Source: Lachnospiraceae bacterium UBA6452 (GTDB lineage: Bacteria; Bacillota; Clostridia; Lachnospirales; Lachnospiraceae). From it: 6,066 bases of DNA. Location: positions 17,164-23,229 of the forward strand of contig DJNY01000214.1 of assembly GCA_002441865.1 (NCBI GenBank). The letters are read 5' to 3'. Position numbers and translations under genes: made by a program. The notes below the pieces were generated by a model, which searched no databases, was not told the origin of the DNA, and saw only the letters and a program-made list of their open reading frames with translations. Shown here piece by piece: positions 1 to 6,010 of this stretch (positions are counted from its first letter, which is position 1; each line of letters opens with the position of its first letter).

Positions 1-29
1 CCCTTTTTTTAATATAACTTTAAAACATT
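1..29. terminator. Possible half of a bidirectional terminator cut by the window edge
   Basis: The window opens with CCC and a run of seven T, 20 bases beyond the stop of the ATPase gene. On the minus strand this reads as A-run then GGG, the usual left side of an intrinsic terminator whose other arm would lie outside the window. No complete stem is visible here. Confidence 0.25.
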
Positions 30-767
30 CTATAAGATCTTCGCCAGAAACGACTTCAGTCGCTCGCTCTGCGGATGATCAAACAATTCTTCCGGTGTAT
101 TTTCTTCCAGAATCTTACCCTCGTCAATAAACATGACACGGCTTGCCACTTCTTTTGCAAATCCCATTTCGTGTGTAACGATCAGCATGGTCATACCGTT
201 ATATGCAAGATCCTTGATAACGGCTAATACTTCGCCTACCATTTCCGGATCCAGGGCGGAAGTAGGCTCATCAAAGAGCAGTACTTCAGGATTCATACAC
301 AGAGCACGCACGATCGCGATACGCTGCTTCTGACCGCCGGATAACTGGCTTGGATAAGCATCAGCCTTATCTGAAAGACCGACACGCTCCAGATACTGCA
401 TAGCAAGTTCTTTGGCGTCTTTTTCAGACATCCCCTGCAGTTTCATGGGAGCAAGCGTCAGATTTTTTAAGATCGTCATATGTGGGAACAGATTAAAGTG
501 CTGGAATACCATTCCGATTTTCTGACGATAGGCATCGATATTTAAGTGCTTATCCGTGATATCGTTGCCCTCAAAGTAGATTTTTCCACTCGTAGGCATT
601 TCCAGAAGATTGAGGGAACGCAGGAAAGTTGATTTACCGGAACCGGATGGTCCGATGATAACAACAACTTCACCTTTTTCGATATCTGTAGAAATATGGT
701 CAAGTACAAGACCGTTGCCAAATGATTTACAAAGTTCTTCTACGTGAAATAATGATTTATCGCTCAC
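30..767 (-). CDS. Polar amino acid ABC transporter ATP-binding protein (GlnQ/HisP type)
   Basis: This 245-residue protein is the ATPase that powers an amino acid importer from the cytoplasmic face. All ABC motifs are visible in order: Walker [10 protein letters not shown] (residues 39-47), Q-loop Gln89 in [11 protein letters not shown], signature LSGGQ (142-146), Walker B VLLFDEP (162-168), D-loop SALD (170-173) and switch His199. The length and the FNLFPHMT stretch are typical of the GlnQ/HisP/ArtP family. It starts with GTG at 767, with AGGAGG ten bases upstream, inside the end of the permease gene; the two genes overlap by 11 bases, so translation is probably coupled. It is the last gene of the three-gene importer operon. 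The substrate cannot be read from the ATPase, so no glnQ, artM or tcyC style symbol is given. All catalytic residues are present. Confidence in family is very high; substrate is unknown. Confidence 0.96.
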   Translation of the reverse strand: MSDKSLFHVEELCKSFGNGLVLDHISTDIEKGEVVVIIGPSGSGKSTFLRSLNLLEMPTSGKIYFEGNDITDKHLNIDAYRQKIGMVFQHFNLFPHMTILKNLTLAPMKLQGMSEKDAKELAMQYLERVGLSDKADAYPSQLSGGQKQRIAIVRALCMNPEVLLFDEPTSALDPEMVGEVLAVIKDLAYNGMTMLIVTHEMGFAKEVASRVMFIDEGKILEENTPEELFDHPQSERLKSFLAKIL

Positions 768-1446
768 TGTTACGCAGCCTCCTTTCTAACTGTCTGACTA
801 AGGATGAAAGGATCATGACCAGAATCAGATAAATCAGTGCTACTGCCAAAAGAGGCATAAACGCATTATAAGTACGGCTTCTGATGATATCACCGCCACG
901 TGTCAGATCCATCAGACCGATGTATCCGCAGATGGATGTTTCCTTTAATAATACGATAAATTCGTTTGCAAGAGCCGGTAATACATTTTTAAATGCCTGG
1001 GGCATGATAATGTACCACATGGTACTTGCATAGGAAAAACCAAGGCTTCTGCCTGCTTCCAGCTGACCGCGGTCAATTGACATAATGCCGGATCGCACGA
1101 TTTCCGCAACGTAAGCACCGGAGTTGATACCGAATGCCAGAAACGCAACCACAACTTTGTTTAAGTTGGAAGAAGCGAAGATCACATAATACATGATCAG
1201 CAGCTGTACCATGGTCGGCGTACCGCGGATTACTGTTAAATAGACATTACAGATCGCATTTAAAAATTTCATCTTTCCGGTCTGATCGTAAGTGGACCGG
1301 ATAACGGCAACCAGAAAGCCGAGGATGATTCCGATGATCGCGGCAAATGCCGTGATCAGCAGAGTAGTACCAAGACCTTGCAACAGGTACAGGTAACGGG
1401 ATTCATCTATAAAGTTTTGTTGAAAGCTTGCAATAAAATCACTCAA
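757..1446 (-). CDS. Polar amino acid ABC transporter permease (HisM/GlnP family)
   Basis: This 229-residue integral membrane protein forms the translocation channel, probably as a homodimer because the operon has only one permease gene. The family-typical GLGTTLLIT opens the first membrane segment (about 23-50). Further hydrophobic segments lie near 80-92, 97-117 and 195-216. The EAA loop that contacts the ATPase is at about 128-150 ([12 protein letters not shown] through IIMPQ). RGTPTMVQL (74-82) is another hallmark of the amino acid subfamily. The start is TTG at 1446: an in-frame TAA lies directly upstream, and an AGGTG ribosome binding site sits 7 bases before the TTG and overlaps the stop of the binding-protein gene. 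No in-frame ATG or GTG start precedes it. The 3' end overlaps the ATPase gene. Function is secure at family level; substrate is inferred only from the binding protein's family. Confidence 0.95.
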   Translation of the reverse strand: MSDFIASFQQNFIDESRYLYLLQGLGTTLLITAFAAIIGIILGFLVAVIRSTYDQTGKMKFLNAICNVYLTVIRGTPTMVQLLIMYYVIFASSNLNKVVVAFLAFGINSGAYVAEIVRSGIMSIDRGQLEAGRSLGFSYASTMWYIIMPQAFKNVLPALANEFIVLLKETSICGYIGLMDLTRGGDIIRSRTYNAFMPLLAVALIYLILVMILSSLVRQLERRLRNSER

Positions 1447-1456
1447 TTATGTTCAC

Positions 1457-2269
1457 CTATTTTCTTACGATAATTACCTGAGTAGCAGTTGTGTATGGAT
1501 CAGAGAAGTCGATGTTTTTTAAACGATCTTCTGTAACAGTCATACCTGCAACACCCATATCAGCTTTACCGGACTGTACAGCGTTGATGATAGAATCAAA
1601 TTCCATATCTTCAATTTTCAGTTCATAGCCAAGTTTATCGCAAAGTGCCTGTGCCATATCAGCATCAATACCGACGATCTTATTGCCTTCGTAGTATTCA
1701 TACGGCTCAAAAGCAGCGTTTGTTGCCATTGTCAGAGTACCGTTGGAACGGTCTACATTTTCAGGAGATTCATAAGGGCATGTACCCTTTGTATCATCAC
1801 CGATGTAGTTTGCTGTGATCTGATCCAGTGTACCGTCTGCTTTTAATTCAGCAAGTGCACCGTTGATCTTTTCTGTTAATTCCTTGTTATCTTTGGAAAT
1901 ACAGATTGCATATTCTTCTACTGCAAATTCTTCGTCTAAGATCTTAAGATCGTCATTTTTTGCAACGAATGCTTTGGCAGGCTGCTCATCAATGATAACA
2001 CAGTCGATCTTGCCCTGCTTTAATGCCTGGACAGCATCGTTTCCTTTGTTATAACGTTCGATCTTGGAAGCCGGTGTATTGGCATCAGCTGGTTCTTCGT
2101 AATCAGATGCATAAATATCACCTGTTGTACCGAGCTGTACACCGATCGTTTTGCCCGGAAGATCATCTACAGAATTGACTGTATTTTCCGGAACCTTGTT
2201 GCCACAGCCTGCAAGCAGTGTCATGCTGACTGCTAATGAAAGTGCTACAAATTTCTTTAAATTTTTCAT
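1457..2269 (-). CDS. Amino acid ABC transporter substrate-binding lipoprotein, circularly permuted
   Basis: This 270-residue protein is a family 3 (SBP_bac_3) solute-binding protein that captures an amino acid outside the cell. It has a lipoprotein signal peptide with lipobox LLAGC (Cys22). Usual family members begin with the AAFxPYEY region and end with DGTLDxIxxxYI. Here the order is reversed. Residues about 33-126 carry the normal second half (SVDDL, GVQLGTTGD, ALKQGKIDCVIID, EEYAICISK), followed by the normal C-terminal helix (127-156). A linker (157-175) leads into the normal first half (176-270: TNAAFEPYEYY, SIINAVQSGKAD, AGMTVTEDR, FSDPY), and the protein stops right after the hinge strand QVIIVRK. 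Expected ligand contacts are present: Thr48/Thr49, Asp94 (alpha-amino), Phe187 and Arg249 (alpha-carboxylate), assigned by family analogy. The ATG at 2269 has AGGAGG 7 bases upstream. First gene of the importer operon. Total length is ordinary for the family; the substrate is unknown. Confidence 0.95.
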   Translation of the reverse strand: MKNLKKFVALSLAVSMTLLAGCGNKVPENTVNSVDDLPGKTIGVQLGTTGDIYASDYEEPADANTPASKIERYNKGNDAVQALKQGKIDCVIIDEQPAKAFVAKNDDLKILDEEFAVEEYAICISKDNKELTEKINGALAELKADGTLDQITANYIGDDTKGTCPYESPENVDRSNGTLTMATNAAFEPYEYYEGNKIVGIDADMAQALCDKLGYELKIEDMEFDSIINAVQSGKADMGVAGMTVTEDRLKNIDFSDPYTTATQVIIVRK

Positions 2270-2283
2270 TTTTTCTCCTCCTG
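2270..2283 (-). promoter_or_regulatory. Ribosome binding site of the binding-protein gene
   Basis: Reading on the minus strand, CAGGAGGAG is followed by a short A-run and the ATG at 2269, with 7 bases between AGGAGG and the start. This is a near-perfect Shine-Dalgarno site and the strongest of the three in the operon, consistent with binding proteins being made in excess over membrane components. Confidence 0.8.
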
Positions 2284-2298
2284 CATATTTGCATAATA

Positions 2299-2312
2299 GT
2301 GATAAATATCAC
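2299..2312. promoter_or_regulatory. 14-bp palindrome, candidate operator in the importer leader
   Basis: GTGATA-aa-TATCAC is a perfect inverted repeat with 6-bp arms and a 2-bp centre. It lies between the predicted -10 box (2326-2331) and the ribosome binding site of the binding-protein gene, centred roughly 14 bases after the predicted transcription start. That is a position where a dimeric repressor could block transcription. No regulator can be named from the motif, and no regulator gene is in the window. Chance occurrence in AT-rich DNA is possible. Confidence 0.35.
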
Positions 2313-2325
2313 CAAAGTTCATTTA

Positions 2326-2354
2326 AGTATAGCAGAATGCGAAAATGAATACAA
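2326..2354 (-). promoter_or_regulatory. Sigma-A-type promoter of the amino acid importer operon
   Basis: On the minus strand, a -35 box TTGTAT (2349-2354) is separated by exactly 17 bp from a -10 box TATACT (2326-2331). Both match the vegetative consensus at four or five of six positions. The predicted start near 2319 leaves a leader of about 50 bases before the ATG at 2269. Confidence 0.55.
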
Positions 2355-2409
2355 TATACAGTTTGAAAAAAGACTGTTGTCGTAAGGCGAATATATTTGA
2401 CAATTAGTG

Positions 2410-2438
2410 TGGAAATCTGACGGGAAATAGAGTACAAT
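2410..2438 (+). promoter_or_regulatory. Candidate promoter of the xpt operon
   Basis: A good -10 box TACAAT (2433-2438) is preceded at 17 bp by a weaker -35, TGGAAA (2410-2415). Transcription would start near 2445, about 50 bases before the xpt ATG. A perfect TTGACA at 2397-2402 lies 30 bp from this -10 and is too far away to pair with it. The region is shared, back to back, with the importer promoter. Confidence 0.4.
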
Positions 2439-2494
2439 TTTAACTATCAGATGCATAAAAATGCATGACAAGTGATAATGGAGGCAGCAAGGCT

Positions 2495-3070
2495 ATGAAA
2501 TTGTTGGAAGAAAGAATCAAAAGAGATGGAATCGTAAAACCGGGGAATGTATTGAAGGTAGATAATTTTCTGAACCACCAGATGGATATTGCACTGTTCA
2601 ATGAGATGGGCAGGGAATTTAAAAGATTGTTTGCAGACTGTAAGATCAATAAGATCCTGACGATTGAAGCATCGGGTATCGGGATTGCATGTATTGTGGC
2701 ACAGTACTTTGATGTACCGGTCGTTTTTGCGAAAAAGGCACAGAGTATCAATATTGACGGGGATGTTTATTCCACAAAGATCCAGTCATTTACGCATCAG
2801 AGAGTATATGATGTGATCGTATCGAAGAAATATCTGAATCCGGAAGATCATATACTGATCATAGATGATTTCCTTGCTAACGGATGTGCCCTGGAGGGTC
2901 TGATCGATCTCGTACAAAGTGCAGGGGCGACAGTAGAAGGAATCGGAATTGCCATTGAGAAGGGCTTCCAGCAGGGAGGAAAACTGATCAGGGACAGAGG
3001 AATCCGTCTGGAATCACTGGCAATCGTGGACAGTATGGAAGGTGGAGAACTGATATTCCGTGAACAGTAA
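2495..3070 (+). CDS. xpt: Xanthine phosphoribosyltransferase
   Basis: This 191-residue cytoplasmic enzyme converts xanthine plus PRPP to XMP in purine salvage. Family-specific stretches are clear: VDNFLNHQM (22-30), IEASGI (58-63), PVVFAKK (75-81), the PRPP-binding loop [11 protein letters not shown] (120-130) and [14 protein letters not shown] (149-162). It aligns along its length with Bacillus subtilis Xpt as I recall that sequence, including the N-terminal [12 protein letters not shown] opening. The ATG at 2495 is chosen because GGAGG (2480-2484) precedes it by 10 bases and the family begins here; an in-frame ATG at 2465 would add ten unrelated residues with no ribosome binding site. It has its own candidate promoter and is followed after 52 bases by a zinc-ribbon protein gene with no terminator between. 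A purine riboswitch, common ahead of xpt in Firmicutes, is not visible. Confidence 0.95.
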   Translation: MKLLEERIKRDGIVKPGNVLKVDNFLNHQMDIALFNEMGREFKRLFADCKINKILTIEASGIGIACIVAQYFDVPVVFAKKAQSINIDGDVYSTKIQSFTHQRVYDVIVSKKYLNPEDHILIIDDFLANGCALEGLIDLVQSAGATVEGIGIAIEKGFQQGGKLIRDRGIRLESLAIVDSMEGGELIFREQ

Positions 3071-3122
3071 GATGTAATAGGGGTTATGAAAAGTGAAGCA
3101 CGAAATGTAGAAGGAGAAGGGT

Positions 3123-4106
3123 ATGATTTATAAATGTAAAAATTGCGGTGCAAACGCAGTTTATTCCCCGGAAAAAGGAACGATGTACTGCCCTTATTGT
3201 GACAGTCAGGACAGTGAAGAACTTGCGCCGGGCGGTGGAATGGAAGTCTGCATGAACTGTGGCGGCGAGCTGAAGCCGGGAGATTATATGTCTGCGGTCA
3301 AATGTGAGCATTGCGGAACTTATGTGATTTTTGAAGAACGGACAGAAGGTACATACAAACCGCATGTGATCCTCCCGTTTAAGCTCGGAAAAAAGAAAGT
3401 GCAGGAGAAGATCCGTGCGCGCTATGCGAAGTCTGCATTTATCCCGGCGGATTTTCTTTCCGATGCAAAGCTGTCAGAGATAGAAGGCATGTATATCCCG
3501 TTTTTTCTGTATGATTTTGACTGCCGTTATGACATCAAGGCGACAGGAAGCAAGATCAGGACATGGAGAAGCGGAAGCTATGAATATACGGAAACTTCTC
3601 TGTATCAGGTAGAGCGTGATGCAACGATCGTTTTTGAAAAACTGCCGGTAGATGCCTCTATTGCGATGCCGGATGACGCGATGGATCTGATCGAGCCGTA
3701 TGACTATAAAGCACTTGAAGATTTCCAGACGAAATATATGTCCGGATTTTTTGCAGAAAAATATAATATGGATGCCACGGAGCTCAGTCCGCGTGCCAAG
3801 GATAAGGCGAAGGCGGATGCAAAGGCGATCATGAATAAGACGATCACCGGATACAGTACGATCACAAACCGGACGGACAATGTGACGATGGATGAGAAAA
3901 AGGCTGATTATGCCCTGCTTCCGGTCTGGTGCTACTCCTATAAGTATAAAGGAAAGGATTATCTGTTCAAAATGAATGGGCAGACCGGTAAGATTGTCGG
4001 AAAACCGCCTGTTTCCTGGGCGAGAGTCTGGGGCTACGGGGCAACGGTATTTGGCTGTACATCTGCAATCCTTGCAATGATCATGCTGCTGGCGGAGGTA
4101 TTATAA
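3123..4106 (+). CDS. Double zinc-ribbon membrane protein, YdjG-like (often mislabelled PriA or TFIIB-type)
   Basis: This 327-residue protein has two N-terminal zinc ribbons. The first uses Cys5/Cys8 and Cys23/Cys26, the second Cys43/Cys46 and Cys61/Cys64; all eight ligands are present. A soluble central domain (about 78-300) follows and ends in YALLPVWCYSYKYKGKDYLF then MNGQTGKIVGKPP (263-296), a conserved signature of this Firmicute family. One hydrophobic segment (about 303-325) closes the protein, so it is probably tail-anchored with the zinc ribbons in the cytoplasm. AAGGAG lies 6 bases before the ATG. The next gene begins one base after its stop, so the two are co-translated. The pair resembles YdjG/YdjH of Bacillus subtilis, which with YdjI help place PspA at the membrane. 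There is no helicase domain, so a PriA label would be wrong. The molecular function is unknown. Confidence 0.85.
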   Translation: MIYKCKNCGANAVYSPEKGTMYCPYCDSQDSEELAPGGGMEVCMNCGGELKPGDYMSAVKCEHCGTYVIFEERTEGTYKPHVILPFKLGKKKVQEKIRARYAKSAFIPADFLSDAKLSEIEGMYIPFFLYDFDCRYDIKATGSKIRTWRSGSYEYTETSLYQVERDATIVFEKLPVDASIAMPDDAMDLIEPYDYKALEDFQTKYMSGFFAEKYNMDATELSPRAKDKAKADAKAIMNKTITGYSTITNRTDNVTMDEKKADYALLPVWCYSYKYKGKDYLFKMNGQTGKIVGKPPVSWARVWGYGATVFGCTSAILAMIMLLAEVL

Positions 4107-4107
4107 T

Positions 4108-4971
4108 ATGAAAGAATATTTTGCAAGATTTAAGTATTTATATATCACGTTGGTGGTTCTGCTGGTTGTAACGATTGCTGCAACCGCTGTATATATGACA
4201 AAGCAGAAGGCTGCTGCGGCAAATAAGGGAAAACGCATGAATACCGAATGCCTCACAGAGGAAAGAGTGTTTGACTACGCAGATGTCCTGACGGATGCGC
4301 AGGAGGATGATCTCCGGGCGCTGATCGCGGAGAAGGAAAAAGAGGTTTCTCTTGACATTGTGCTTGTGACATTGAATGAAGATGTGGGCAGCAGCGATGA
4401 TGCGCTGATGGAATATGCGGATCAGTTTTATGAGGATAACAAATTCGGATATGATAAGCCTATCGGCGACGGTGTTATCTATGTAGATAATTATTATGAC
4501 AGATATGTGTGGTTTGGAACGACCGGAATCGCTGAGAATGCCTATACGACATCTGCGATCAATGATCTGCTTGATGCAGTCTGTGATCTGACAGATGTGG
4601 ATCCATATGAGGCATATAAGACGTATGTCACGCAGGTAGCAAGCTATATGGCAGAGCGTGAGTCGGAAGATTCGATAGGTCTTATGGTAGATCCGTTCAG
4701 CATTATGATCATTGCACTGATCATAGCCGTTTCCTATGTGATCGTGAATCTGAAAAAGCAGGAAGGGAAAAGAACGACAACTGCTTCTACTTATGTGGAA
4801 CGGACGCCTGTCATGAACAATCAGATCGATCAATTTATAACAAAATCAGTCACGAAGCGAAAGATCGAGACATCAGGAAGCAGTGGCAGCGGTGGTCATT
4901 CCGGTGGTGGCGGCGGTCACCATGTGTCAAGTGGCGGTCATTCCCACGGTGGTGGCGGCAGACACCGCTAG
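4108..4971 (+). CDS. TPM-domain membrane protein with Gly/His-rich tail, YdjH-like
   Basis: This 287-residue protein starts at ATG 4108, with GGAGG 9 bases upstream inside the preceding gene. An N-terminal hydrophobic segment (about 11-30) acts as signal or anchor. A TPM domain follows (about 52-182), recognised by RVFDYADVLTDAQEDDL, the IVLVTL strand, GDGVIYVDNYYDRYVWFGTTG and a helical end. A second membrane segment spans about 195-214, followed by KKQEGKR, which suggests that the TPM domain is outside and the tail inside. The tail (about 255-287) is almost entirely Gly, Ser and His, with six histidines (264, 271, 272, 278, 280, 286). Glycine-rich tails are common in TPM proteins; the histidines are the notable part. 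Some TPM proteins are called phosphatases, but no enzymatic claim is made here. It is the last gene of the xpt unit, ahead of a strong terminator, and the probable partner of the zinc-ribbon protein. Confidence 0.85.
   Translation: MKEYFARFKYLYITLVVLLVVTIAATAVYMTKQKAAAANKGKRMNTECLTEERVFDYADVLTDAQEDDLRALIAEKEKEVSLDIVLVTLNEDVGSSDDALMEYADQFYEDNKFGYDKPIGDGVIYVDNYYDRYVWFGTTGIAENAYTTSAINDLLDAVCDLTDVDPYEAYKTYVTQVASYMAERESEDSIGLMVDPFSIMIIALIIAVSYVIVNLKKQEGKRTTTASTYVERTPVMNNQIDQFITKSVTKRKIETSGSSGSGGHSGGGGGHHVSSGGHSHGGGGRHR
4891..4959 (+). repeat. Imperfect direct repeat encoding the Gly/His tail
   Basis: Two copies of a unit GGYGGTCATTCC + GGTGGTGGCGGC occur at 4891-4914 and 4933-4959. The second carries a CAC (His) inserted between the halves. 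They encode GGHS(H)GGGG-type stretches of the TPM protein's tail. This looks like local duplication within a low-complexity coding region. Confidence 0.7.
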
Positions 4972-5025
4972 GCAGAAAACGGATTCTTTGATAGGATTCT
5001 GTGACCGGATAAGGTGTTGACAATT

Positions 5026-5937
5026 CTATAGAGAAAGAGCTATATTAAGCGCCTCAGAAATCGTAAAGCTGAGGCGCTTTATTGTTTCATCAATATCTTT
5101 GCTTGTCACATACATATTGTAAAGGTCATGGAACGTTTTCTGAACAACAGGATTATCCTGCTCTAACAGGAGCATGTCGGATTGGATGTTTTCCAGTGCA
5201 CTGATCACAATGGTGGCTGCATCTACGACTGTGGGCACGCCAATGGCAATGACAGGGATGCCAATGGTTTCCTCAGTCAGACCATTCCGGTGGTTTCCAA
5301 CACCGGAGCCGGGCTGAATACCGGTGTCGGTTAGCTGGATCGTGGAATTTAATCTTTTTGTGGAACGGGCAGCAAGTGCATCGATTACGATCATGACATC
5401 AGGGCTTGTCTGTTTCACGACACCTTTGATGATCTCTGCGGTTTCCATACCGTTCTTTGCCATAACGCCGGGCGCAAGTGCACTGATCTCATGCATCTTC
5501 TCTTTGTTATATGCGGCTTTGCCATATTCCCGGATGATGTGCCTGGTGATGCATAGATGGTCAACAACTGCAGGACCGAGCGCATCGGCGGTCACATCAC
5601 GGTTACCGAGACCAATCACGAGGACAGACTGTTCTTTCTGCAGACTGGGAATCAGCTTTTTGAGCTGTCTGGCAAGCTCTGTGGAAATTTCGCGGTGACT
5701 GCCTTCATCGTTTTGCACCATGCGGGGCGCTTCTATGGTAATATAAGTACCCATGGGCTTACCGATCGCCTTTGCACCGTTTTTGGTAGTAACGGATACT
5801 TCTGTGATATGTGTATGGCTTTTTTTGCGGTCATATTCTGATACAGTTACGCCGTGAAGAGATTTGCAGCTATCTGTATTCCGGATACTTTCATGTGCCT
5901 CCAGTGCGAGGTCGGTTCTGATTTCTGAAGAGATCAT
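5026..5937 (-). CDS. gpr: Germination protease (spore protease GPR, peptidase family A25)
   Basis: This 303-residue enzyme degrades small acid-soluble spore proteins during germination, in the spore core. Family signatures are plain: IRTDLALE at the N-terminus, GLGNRDVTADALGP (109-122), APGVM, VIDALAAR, PGSGVGN and GIPVIAIGVPTVVDA. The two aspartates proposed as catalytic in Bacillus GPR correspond to Asp118 (in DALGP) and Asp186 (in DALAAR). The start is placed at ATG 5937 because AAAGGAG lies 5 bases upstream. The in-frame ATG at 5991 would add 18 residues but has no ribosome binding site. By analogy with Bacillus, autoprocessing after the Asp of RTD would remove only about 9 residues, against 15-16 there. 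The region between VVDAATIV and MYVTSKDID is shorter than in Bacillus, as I recall for clostridial enzymes. spoIIP, its neighbour in Bacillus, is absent downstream. The gene converges on the TPM gene. Confidence 0.95.
   Translation of the reverse strand: MISSEIRTDLALEAHESIRNTDSCKSLHGVTVSEYDRKKSHTHITEVSVTTKNGAKAIGKPMGTYITIEAPRMVQNDEGSHREISTELARQLKKLIPSLQKEQSVLVIGLGNRDVTADALGPAVVDHLCITRHIIREYGKAAYNKEKMHEISALAPGVMAKNGMETAEIIKGVVKQTSPDVMIVIDALAARSTKRLNSTIQLTDTGIQPGSGVGNHRNGLTEETIGIPVIAIGVPTVVDAATIVISALENIQSDMLLLEQDNPVVQKTFHDLYNMYVTSKDIDETIKRLSFTISEALNIALSL
5047..5090 (+). terminator. Rho-independent terminator of the xpt/zinc-ribbon/TPM unit
   Basis: AAGCGCCTCAG (5047-5057) and CTGAGGCGCTT (5069-5079) are perfectly complementary 11-base arms with an 11-base loop, followed on the plus strand by TTTATTGTTT. 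There is no U-run on the minus-strand side, so it should work only for plus-strand transcripts. It lies about 75 bases after the TPM stop, inside the coding sequence of the converging gpr gene, where it encodes residues 287-297 of the 303-residue protein. Confidence 0.85.
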
Positions 5938-5949
5938 AAGGGCTCCTTT
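5938..5949 (-). promoter_or_regulatory. Ribosome binding site that sets the gpr start
   Basis: On the minus strand AAAGGAG is followed by five bases and ATG at 5937. This strong site lies inside the longer reading frame from 5991 and is the main reason for preferring the shorter protein. Confidence 0.75.
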
Positions 5950-6010
5950 TTTGATGCCTACGAATTGCTCCGGTTTAGACCTTTTGTCCATGGCATCATT
6001 ATATTGTAGT

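Noticed and set aside
1457..2269. The swapped halves of the binding protein as an assembly error or two fused gene fragments.
   Set aside because: The frame is continuous, each conserved block occurs once, the total length is normal, the signal peptide is in place, and the stop sits in normal operon context with the next gene's ribosome binding site.
2397..2402. Perfect TTGACA as the -35 box of the xpt promoter.
   Set aside because: No acceptable -10 box lies 16-19 bp downstream; the nearest good one (TACAAT) is 30 bp away.
2451..2466. Two ATGCAT copies separated by AAAA as an operator or hairpin.
   Set aside because: Each copy is itself a short palindrome, the arms do not extend and are AT-rich, so chance is likely.
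2465..2494. Longer xpt starting at ATG 2465.
   Set aside because: The extra ten residues do not match the family and there is no ribosome binding site before that ATG, whereas ATG 2495 has GGAGG.
3086..3133. A 15-codon reading frame between xpt and the zinc-ribbon gene as a leader peptide.
   Set aside because: Its ribosome binding site is poor and too close, it overlaps the next gene's start, and the peptide has no recognisable feature.
4138..4833. Long minus-strand open frame opposite the TPM gene.
   Set aside because: Its composition is skewed (very rich in Ile, Arg, His and Cys), as expected for the complement of a coding sequence; the plus-strand frame has clear domains and a good start.
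4981..5000. Direct repeat GGATTCT twice with a 6-base spacer.
   Set aside because: Too short to distinguish from chance; no insertion sequence or attachment site signs nearby.
5324..5841. Two open frames on the plus strand opposite gpr.
   Set aside because: They are antisense to a well-conserved enzyme, have no convincing ribosome binding sites and resemble no protein I recognise.
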